This document shows positions 1 through 4,653 of a stretch of DNA of 12,923 bases, in pieces. The notes under the pieces were generated by a model that worked only from the letters and a program-made list of their open reading frames with translations, ran no database searches and was not told the DNA's origin. Numbering within the stretch: position 1 is the stretch's first letter; each line of letters opens with the position of its first letter. Source of the DNA: GWF2-38-10 sp964527595 (GTDB taxonomy: Bacteria; Babelota; Babeliae; Babelales; RVW-14). The DNA is taken from the NCBI GenBank assembly GCA_964527595.1, contig CAZGPI010000021.1, positions 1 through 12,923 of the forward strand, read 5' to 3'. A program made the position numbers and the translations under genes.

Positions 1-216
1 ATATTTCTTAAGATTTTTTTCAAAAACACGCTGTATTTTAGGGTTCTTAGAAACAATCACAATAGCTTTCTCCTGAACAACTGGTCGAAGGAAAAGCCCA
101 CCTTTTTCGATCTTAAGGTCAATATGACTCTGGGGATCAATGCCAAGCAATTGCATAATTGGTTTACTGATAACGATCGCATAGCTGTTGCCATGTTTTG
201 CTAATTTTTTAATCAT
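1..216 (-). CDS. AbrB/MazE-family (SpoVT-AbrB fold) antitoxin, C-terminus outside window
   Basis: This reading frame opens at ATG 216-214 and stays open for 72 codons to the window edge, so its C-terminus is missing. The protein begins MIKKLAKHGNSYAIVISKPI and continues with LLGIDPQSHIDLKIEKGGLF, the layout of a swapped-hairpin AbrB/MazE DNA-binding domain (a 'kxGnSyaivIpk' hairpin followed by an 'lgi...v.l.ie.g.l.irp' hairpin). Such proteins are usually type II antitoxins that bind their own promoter and neutralise a toxin encoded just downstream, often Doc/Fic, MazF or VapC; here that gene would lie beyond the left edge. A good ribosome site (AAAGGAA on the minus strand) sits about 6 bases before the ATG. 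The 67-base spacer upstream contains a promoter candidate and two palindromes that fit autoregulation. A standalone AbrB-like transition regulator is the main alternative. Confidence 0.8.
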   Translation of the reverse strand, partial: MIKKLAKHGNSYAIVISKPIMQLLGIDPQSHIDLKIEKGGLFLRPVVQEKAIVIVSKNPKIQRVFEKNLKKY

Positions 217-236
217 AAAATTCCTTTCTTTTGGTT

Positions 237-268
237 ATAACAATGTTATCACAATGTATATACGTTGT
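237..268. promoter_or_regulatory. Two adjacent palindromes, candidate antitoxin operator
   Basis: Positions 237-249 read ATAAC-AAT-GTTAT, a perfect 5-3-5 inverted repeat. Positions 251-268 read ACAATGTATATACGTTGT, an 18-base palindrome with one mismatched pair. Both lie between the antitoxin's ribosome site and its probable -35 box. AbrB/MazE-type antitoxins typically bind AT-rich palindromes in their own promoter, so autoregulation is the inferred role; binding is not shown. Confidence 0.5.
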
Positions 269-271
269 AAA
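243..271 (-). promoter_or_regulatory. Probable sigma70-type promoter of the antitoxin gene
   Basis: On the minus strand TTTACA (271-266; 5 of 6 consensus) is followed after 17 bases by TAACAT (248-243; 4 of 6). The start codon lies 27 bases below the -10 box. The two palindromes overlap the promoter, consistent with repression by the antitoxin complex. The weak -10 makes the exact position uncertain. Confidence 0.4.
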
Positions 272-283
272 TACAAAAACCAA

Positions 284-1051
284 CTACCTTTTCATCAACA
301 TCAACGCTTCATCTTCACTCAACCACACCCCATTTTGGACAAGATGCCTGAACCGGAAAGAGGCTAATTGCTCATCAAGCGGTTTGGCTAATTTTTTGGC
401 TTCCAGATAATGAGCACCGGTAAAAGGGATCGCTAATTGCGCAGATGCAGCCGCAACATCTTCAATATTGGCTCGTTTATCATCAACAAACACTATATGC
501 TGCGGCAACCAACCGATACGTTTTAGAAAAGCGGTTAAAGCCTGCCCCTTTGATTGCTTATAGGTAAATAACGCACCGCGTTTATACACAGGGCTAAAAC
601 CATCTTGGTTCAATTCATCAAGCACAAAGTGGTCTTGACCTTGGGCAACTTGTGTAAAATGAATTCCATGCGCCGCCAAATGAGCCAAACGCCAATCTTC
701 CATGCTTTCAATAGCACCCATTTGCCCGGTCTGCAAAGCCGTCAGTGCCATCACCTTAACGCCTTTATTTTGTAAATTTTCGATAACCCGCGGCGTATGG
801 GCTTCAACCAATCGGCGCTTTTCGTTGATCAATACTTGGCTCCATAAATGTTTGTGCCGTTCTTGCCCCAATGGCGCCAAATGCTCGGCACGCAATTGCT
901 CGCGAATGGCCTTAAGCTCACCCTGCAATAATGCAGCTTCGGGAACTAATAGCACATCGCCAACATCGAACAACAATAAGGTATTTGCATCGCCCGGTGG
1001 AATCAAATCTTCCAAATGTAAGATTGATTCAAGTGTTTTAATTTTGTTCAT
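284..1051 (-). CDS. HAD-like DUF2608-type protein, cytoplasmic paralogue with altered motif I
   Basis: A 255-residue protein without a signal peptide. It aligns by eye along its length with the lipoprotein at 10019-10933, sharing the order motif I, 'G.VKV.ALTA' (residues 97-105), 'Y.RG..' (157-159), 'SKG.ALTAFL.R.GW.P' (167-183), 'VFVDDK' (187-192) and a C-terminal 'LSEDEA' (244-249). These fit HAD phosphatase motifs I to IV: D29, T104, K168 and D190-D191. Motif I, however, reads DVGDV: the second aspartate, the usual general acid/base, is glycine 31 (codon GGC, one base from GAC). The protein may therefore be an inactive or altered HAD domain. Proteins of this type occur in Legionella, Chlamydiae and Dependentiae as DUF2608; family assignment is from memory. 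The start at 1051 has GGAAAA upstream. It lies 27 bases after the translocase gene and is probably co-transcribed with it. Confidence 0.75.
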   Translation of the reverse strand: MNKIKTLESILHLEDLIPPGDANTLLLFDVGDVLLVPEAALLQGELKAIREQLRAEHLAPLGQERHKHLWSQVLINEKRRLVEAHTPRVIENLQNKGVKVMALTALQTGQMGAIESMEDWRLAHLAAHGIHFTQVAQGQDHFVLDELNQDGFSPVYKRGALFTYKQSKGQALTAFLKRIGWLPQHIVFVDDKRANIEDVAAASAQLAIPFTGAHYLEAKKLAKPLDEQLASFRFRHLVQNGVWLSEDEALMLMKR

Positions 1052-1078
1052 TAATTTTCCTATCGTAACATCTTATAA

Positions 1079-2386
1079 TTACTCAAGAATTTTATTTTCA
1101 ACGACTAAGCGATGGTTCGTCCTACCAACATAAATAGCAGCAATGATCCATACACCAACTATACCAAGAGAAATGATCGAACCAAAATAAAGCAAATTTG
1201 CCATAACAGGGAAAAATATACAAACCGCCCCACCAATTCCTTTTGCTGATCTATCACCAAATGTATCAATCCACCCTTTTGCCTTAAACCGAATATCCTT
1301 TGATGTTGGAATATACATAATTTCTTTGCACGGACTATTAAGCGCATAGCTTAAACATTTGAGCGCAACCATCGCGGCAAAAAGCATCCACAAGGTTGGA
1401 TAGCGCCAAATACAACAAACCGAAATACCAACGATAATTGGGTAAATAGCCAACGAAAACGTTAGCCCACATTTTCTGATAATAAAACTGGTACCAATCA
1501 ATGCGAGAAACAATGTTAAGAAGTTAATGCTCTGCCCATAAAGACCAAGAAATTCGGCCACCCGTTCAGTTGTTTGATAAGTCTCCTTGGCCATATAATT
1601 CAATTGAAATTCAAAGATAGTTGAAACAATTCCATTGAGTGTTGCAACACCGAGGATGCCTATTAGGTAAGGCCTGGCAAACAATAATCGTAACCCTTCT
1701 GTCAATCCGGTTGAAGGTTTTGGTTCATGAATAGGTACTTTAGCAACTGGCGGCTGCAATTTGACAAAAATTAGGATTATCACCGGAACGATAAACATCC
1801 CGCAAGCGGCAATAAGAACCAGATTTGGGATGCCAATAGTCGTTGCATGTTTTGCAAATTCGGGACCGACAATCGCCCCCAATTGTGCTCCAGCAAGAAT
1901 TAATGCATAACCACGCTTTGCCGATAATGTTTCGGTAACACTCGAAACAAATGACCAAAACAACGTAACAATAATCGATATAAAACTTTCAATACCCAGG
2001 TAAATGGTCCAACCCAATATTCGATATTTGTGCGGCATAGTATTGGCAATACCAATCGTTGGATGCATTAATAGAAATGCTATTGCTATAAAAAACATGC
2101 CATAGCAAATAGTTATGAGATAAATCAAATTATGTTTTTCAAAAATATCGACCAATTTTGAGTACAACAAAATAAGTGGTATCAAAAAAATAACCGACCC
2201 TATTTTTGCGTACGGAAGATATGTTTTACCAACAATTCCCATAAAAAGGGCATCTTTAAGTGGCCGTAAAAGCCAATAAGTACCAACGATAAAAAGCAAA
2301 GTTATCGACAATAGAACAAATTTTTTGAATTCTTCGCGTGTTAGGTCACCCCATAAGGCACGAAATATCGAAGCCATTATACTCAT
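1079..2386 (-). CDS. NTT/Tlc-family nucleotide (ATP/ADP-type) translocase
   Basis: A polytopic membrane protein with about 11-12 hydrophobic segments, matching the Tlc/NTT family that exchanges host ATP for ADP or imports nucleotides in Rickettsia, Chlamydia, Dependentiae and plastids. Family marks (numbering from the upstream ATG at 2398) are 'LLRPLKDAL' near residue 43-51, whose lysine (K48) is one of the charged residues conserved in the family; 'GIESF...LFWSF' with E137, matching the 'AELWgs...FWgf' motif; and 'PCKEIMYIP' followed by 'KAKGWIDTFGDRSAKGIGG' (residues 356-390). At 435-439 residues it is shorter than typical members of about 500. Start choice: ATG 2398 has little ribosome site, whereas ATG 2386 (codon 5) has GGAGAG four bases upstream and is preferred. 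Substrate (ATP/ADP exchange, NTP import or NAD) cannot be decided from sequence. The downstream HAD-like gene probably shares its transcript. Confidence 0.9.
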   Translation of the reverse strand: MSIMASIFRALWGDLTREEFKKFVLLSITLLFIVGTYWLLRPLKDALFMGIVGKTYLPYAKIGSVIFLIPLILLYSKLVDIFEKHNLIYLITICYGMFFIAIAFLLMHPTIGIANTMPHKYRILGWTIYLGIESFISIIVTLFWSFVSSVTETLSAKRGYALILAGAQLGAIVGPEFAKHATTIGIPNLVLIAACGMFIVPVIILIFVKLQPPVAKVPIHEPKPSTGLTEGLRLLFARPYLIGILGVATLNGIVSTIFEFQLNYMAKETYQTTERVAEFLGLYGQSINFLTLFLALIGTSFIIRKCGLTFSLAIYPIIVGISVCCIWRYPTLWMLFAAMVALKCLSYALNSPCKEIMYIPTSKDIRFKAKGWIDTFGDRSAKGIGGAVCIFFPVMANLLYFGSIISLGIVGVWIIAAIYVGRTNHRLVVENKILE

Positions 2387-2440
2387 CAAACTCTCCATCT
2401 CTAACTTTTTGATAAAACTGACGCTTTATTCTCTAATAAA

Positions 2441-2449
2441 AATATAACA
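2441..2449 (-). promoter_or_regulatory. Extended -10 promoter candidate for the nucleotide translocase
   Basis: The minus strand reads TGTTATATT here, an extended -10 element (TGn followed by TATATT, 5 of 6). No convincing -35 box is present at 16-18 bases, as is common for extended -10 promoters. It lies about 55 bases above the preferred start at 2386, in the divergent spacer shared with trmB. Confidence 0.4.
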
Positions 2450-2480
2450 GCCCGCAAAAAGCTTAGCTAGCTTATCATTT

Positions 2481-2489
2481 TTATCCACA
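2481..2489 (+). other. Single consensus DnaA-box 9-mer
   Basis: TTATCCACA matches the strict bacterial DnaA-box consensus TTATNCACA. It sits in the AT-rich divergent spacer between the translocase gene and trmB. No second perfect box is visible nearby, so it is not evidence of an origin; a regulatory box or chance is more likely. Confidence 0.35.
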
Positions 2490-2552
2490 AAACGGCCGAT
2501 TGCTGCTATTATGGTGCCCTTGTTCAATCGTTTAACATACAAAAGGTTATCC

Positions 2553-3158
2553 ATGCGTATCCGAACCCATACCAACCCCCTAAGCTACACCCAACGGTTT
2601 AAAAAACTTCATGAATATGGATACACCGAATCCTATACCGGAATCGATTTTGAAATCGGGTTTGGGCAAGAAGCATTCATCCTTGATTATGCACAACAAA
2701 ACCCAACGCGTATTATTGTCGGCGCCGAGATCAGAAAACGGGCCGTTGAATTACTTAAAGAAAGAATCGACGAACGTAAAATTACCAACGTTCTTGCACT
2801 TCATGGAAACGGACAAATGTGCTTAGACGATTTGTTTGACGACCATTCGGTCGACAATATTTTCATCTTCCACCCAGACCCATGGATGAAACACCGGCAC
2901 CAAAACCGCCGCGTAATTACCGACACTATTCTTTCACTCGCCCACCAAAAGCTCAAGGCAACCGGGAAAATGTATATTTCAACCGATGTAGAATCGTTAT
3001 GGGAATATATTAACTCGGTAATCACCGCCAATGGTAAATTCTCGCTAATAGAAGACCCCGTTTTCTGGCAAGAGGTTTACTCAACACAATGGACCGATAT
3101 GTGCCTCGAAAAAAATCGAACCATCTTCTTCGGGACATTTAGTCCTAAAACTTTATAA
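2553..3158 (+). CDS. trmB: tRNA (guanine-N7-)-methyltransferase
   Basis: TrmB uses S-adenosylmethionine to methylate N7 of G46 in the variable loop of many tRNAs. The 201-residue protein shows the SAM-binding Rossmann motif 'EIGFGQE' (34-40), the acidic 'GAEI' at the end of the second strand (57-60), and the family signature 'HPDPWMKHRHQNRR' (107-120), equivalent to the usual FPDPWPKKRHxKRR. 'STDVE' (143-147) and the C-terminal 'STQW...CLEKN' (177-188) match the substrate-binding end of the family. Start choice: the frame is open from ATG 2511, but that codon has no ribosome site and would overlap a possible -10 box (TATTAT, 2507-2512). ATG 2553 has AAAGG at a suitable distance and is followed directly by conserved sequence. 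Length is normal. It is the first gene of the plus-strand block; the next gene follows after only 15 bases. Confidence 0.93.
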   Translation: MRIRTHTNPLSYTQRFKKLHEYGYTESYTGIDFEIGFGQEAFILDYAQQNPTRIIVGAEIRKRAVELLKERIDERKITNVLALHGNGQMCLDDLFDDHSVDNIFIFHPDPWMKHRHQNRRVITDTILSLAHQKLKATGKMYISTDVESLWEYINSVITANGKFSLIEDPVFWQEVYSTQWTDMCLEKNRTIFFGTFSPKTL

Positions 3159-3173
3159 AAATAAGAACATAAT

Positions 3174-4172
3174 ATGAAAAAATTACTTTGGGCAACGCTC
3201 CTTTTTAGCGTTTTTACTTTTTGCAACCACAATAAATTTAAGTTAGATGCCATGGAAAATTCTGCATCTCCTTGCCCTATAACTCTGTGCAGTGATTGCG
3301 GAGAAAAAATAACCGATGCACACGCAAGCGCAGACCTGCTCGCTTGTGAACATAATTCACTGTACCATCAAAGTTGTCTTTATCAGCTATTTGATAAAGA
3401 ACTGAGTGGAAGAATAAAACCATTTTGTCCTTTATGTCATCAAGAGATAAGAGATGAACAAATAAAAAAAATGTATCTGGCTCGATGGTTTCTGAATGCT
3501 GTTATATGCGGCAATAGCGCTGCTGTAGGATACTCCGTAAGCAATGGGTTTGATATAACCAATATTCGCGATCAGTCAAAAGGCGACACAGCACTCCATA
3601 TCGCAGCACAATGCAACTATCCAGAAATCGCAGATTTTATACTTTCATCAATAAAACATCATGAAATAACGGTCGACTTCATAAATACTAAAAACAATAT
3701 GGGCTTTACAGCGGGGCACCTTGCGGCAATGTACGGGCACACCGATATTCTCGATATAATGCTTAATCATTTATCAACCGAAGGAAAAATTGCAACCCTT
3801 ATGATTCCAACCATCATTGAGGAAACAACTATGCAAATTATCATAAGTCGCTGCGACATTGGCATGCTAACAACTGTACTCAGCCATTTCTCTGGCTTAG
3901 AAAGATTCTCGCTCTTGTCAGCTCAAGACCGTAACGGCTCAACGGCTCTTCATATAGCCGCGCAAGAAGGACACGTGTCACTTATATCCACAATACTTGA
4001 TCTGCTTCCCAAAGCTCAATACAAAAAAGCCCTTATAGACGTAAAAAATAATTACCGCAAAACGGCACTAACCCTTGCCTTTTTAAATTTATCGCCAGCA
4101 TCGGCAGAAGAAATCAAACGATTGTTTTCGAAACATTTGATTAAAACATGTTGGTCATCCAAGATTTTATAA
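3174..4172 (+). CDS. Secreted RING-H2-like / ankyrin-repeat protein (short paralogue)
   Basis: A 332-residue putative host-directed effector. Residues 1-26 form a Sec-type signal peptide (basic start, hydrophobic core, likely cleavage near A26). A RING-H2-like zinc finger follows with ligands C39-x2-C42-x15-C58-x-H60-x4-H65-x2-C68-x16-C85-x2-C88; RING domains act in ubiquitin E3 ligases. From about residue 137 there are five ankyrin-like units, with cores at 138 (DTALHIAAQ), 178 (FTAGHLAAM), 218, 257 (STALHIAAQ) and 297; the third and fifth are degenerate but stay in register at a 39-40 residue period. The protein is a shorter, eroded relative of that at 4654-6411. Its ribosome site is weak (AAG only) and it starts 15 bases after trmB, so expression may depend on read-through. 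C17 is not a lipobox because F precedes it. Ligase activity and host targeting are inferences. Confidence 0.8.
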   Translation: MKKLLWATLLFSVFTFCNHNKFKLDAMENSASPCPITLCSDCGEKITDAHASADLLACEHNSLYHQSCLYQLFDKELSGRIKPFCPLCHQEIRDEQIKKMYLARWFLNAVICGNSAAVGYSVSNGFDITNIRDQSKGDTALHIAAQCNYPEIADFILSSIKHHEITVDFINTKNNMGFTAGHLAAMYGHTDILDIMLNHLSTEGKIATLMIPTIIEETTMQIIISRCDIGMLTTVLSHFSGLERFSLLSAQDRNGSTALHIAAQEGHVSLISTILDLLPKAQYKKALIDVKNNYRKTALTLAFLNLSPASAEEIKRLFSKHLIKTCWSSKIL

Positions 4173-4174
4173 AA

Positions 4175-4204
4175 TTGACTTGAGTCCCCTGATTTGCATA
4201 AAAT
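4175..4204 (+). promoter_or_regulatory. Probable sigma70-type promoter of the 90-residue membrane protein
   Basis: TTGACT (4175-4180, 5 of 6) and TAAAAT (4199-4204, 5 of 6) are separated by 18 bases. The promoter begins just after the stop codon of the preceding RING-ankyrin gene and would give a leader of about 30 bases ahead of the start at 4243. Confidence 0.55.
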
Positions 4205-4230
4205 TAAAATTTATAAACTACAAATTCACT

Positions 4231-4236
4231 GGGGAG
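4231..4236 (+). promoter_or_regulatory. Strong Shine-Dalgarno deciding the start at 4243
   Basis: GGGGAG lies six bases before ATG 4243. It is the clearest ribosome site in the window and rules out the upstream TTG at 4180 as the start. Confidence 0.7.
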
Positions 4237-4242
4237 AATATC

Positions 4243-4515
4243 ATGAAAAAGGGCTGGGTTAAAAAAATAATAATTGGACTCATCATTATCGCCACAATAG
4301 CTTCTATCGGGTATGGCGGCTATGCGCTCTATAATTATGCTGTTGAAAACGCCATCAAAAGAATCAAACAAAGCGTTTCAATATCCGTTAAAAAAAGCGT
4401 CATCAGCGCCATAAATCCTTTTTCTTGGGCAGGAAAATTATTCGGGCATCGAAAAAGCAAGAAAATTGATGAGAAAAAAGAGAATGTAGACAAAGTTTTA
4501 GACGCGGCTCAATAA
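4243..4515 (+). CDS. Small single-span membrane protein, function unknown
   Basis: A 90-residue protein I do not recognise. A short basic start (MKKGWVKK) leads into one hydrophobic segment (about residues 9-31, IIIGLIIIATIASIGYGGYAL), then an amphipathic stretch rich in K/R and S (about 36-58), 'INPFSWAGKLFGHRKSKK' (58-75) and an acidic-basic tail. The basic start followed by a hydrophobic segment could be a signal anchor (N-in) or an uncleaved signal peptide. The frame extends upstream to a TTG at 4180, but ATG 4243 has a strong GGGGAG ribosome site six bases away and is clearly the start. It has its own promoter and lies between the two RING-ankyrin genes. That position suggests, but does not show, a link to their export or membrane association. 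Confidence 0.7.
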   Translation: MKKGWVKKIIIGLIIIATIASIGYGGYALYNYAVENAIKRIKQSVSISVKKSVISAINPFSWAGKLFGHRKSKKIDEKKENVDKVLDAAQ

Positions 4516-4575
4516 ACAGCTAAAAACAAGAAAGCTCTTCCAATTGTATGTTCAATGCGTGCTTTTTATGGGCTT

Positions 4576-4604
4576 TTGATTAAATACCCTAAACCCTATA
4601 TAAT
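4576..4604 (+). promoter_or_regulatory. Sigma70-type promoter of the large RING-ankyrin gene
   Basis: TTGATT (4576-4581, 4 of 6) and a perfect TATAAT (4599-4604) are separated by exactly 17 bases. It is the best promoter match in the window, with transcription expected near 4611 and a leader of about 43 bases. The large secreted protein is therefore probably an independent and well-transcribed unit. Confidence 0.7.
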
Positions 4605-4632
4605 TAATGTTGTAAATCAATATTTTTAAATG

Positions 4633-4648
4633 TGAGGTTATGAGGTTA
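4633..4648 (+). repeat. Tandem 8-base repeat duplicating the ribosome site
   Basis: TGAGGTTA occurs twice head to tail (4633-4640 and 4641-4648) just before ATG 4654. The second copy places GAGG eight bases from the start codon; the first is eight bases further away. Duplication of the Shine-Dalgarno unit could affect initiation or arise by slippage. Confidence 0.55.
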
Positions 4649-4653
4649 TCAAT

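Noticed and set aside
702..1133. 143-codon plus-strand frame opposite the HAD-like and translocase genes
   Set aside because: It lies antisense to two well-supported genes, has cysteine- and serine-rich composition without domain sense, and no ribosome site.
2511..2552. Upstream ATG extending trmB by 14 codons
   Set aside because: No ribosome site, overlap with a possible -10 box, and non-conserved residues; ATG 2553 has AAAGG.
3222..3230. Possible lipobox cysteine (C17) in the short RING-ankyrin protein
   Set aside because: The preceding residue is phenylalanine, which lipoboxes do not allow; an ordinary signal peptide fits better.
4180..4242. TTG start extending the 90-residue membrane protein by 21 codons
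   Set aside because: The TTG lies inside the promoter and ATG 4243 has a strong GGGGAG; the extension would hide the basic start and membrane span.
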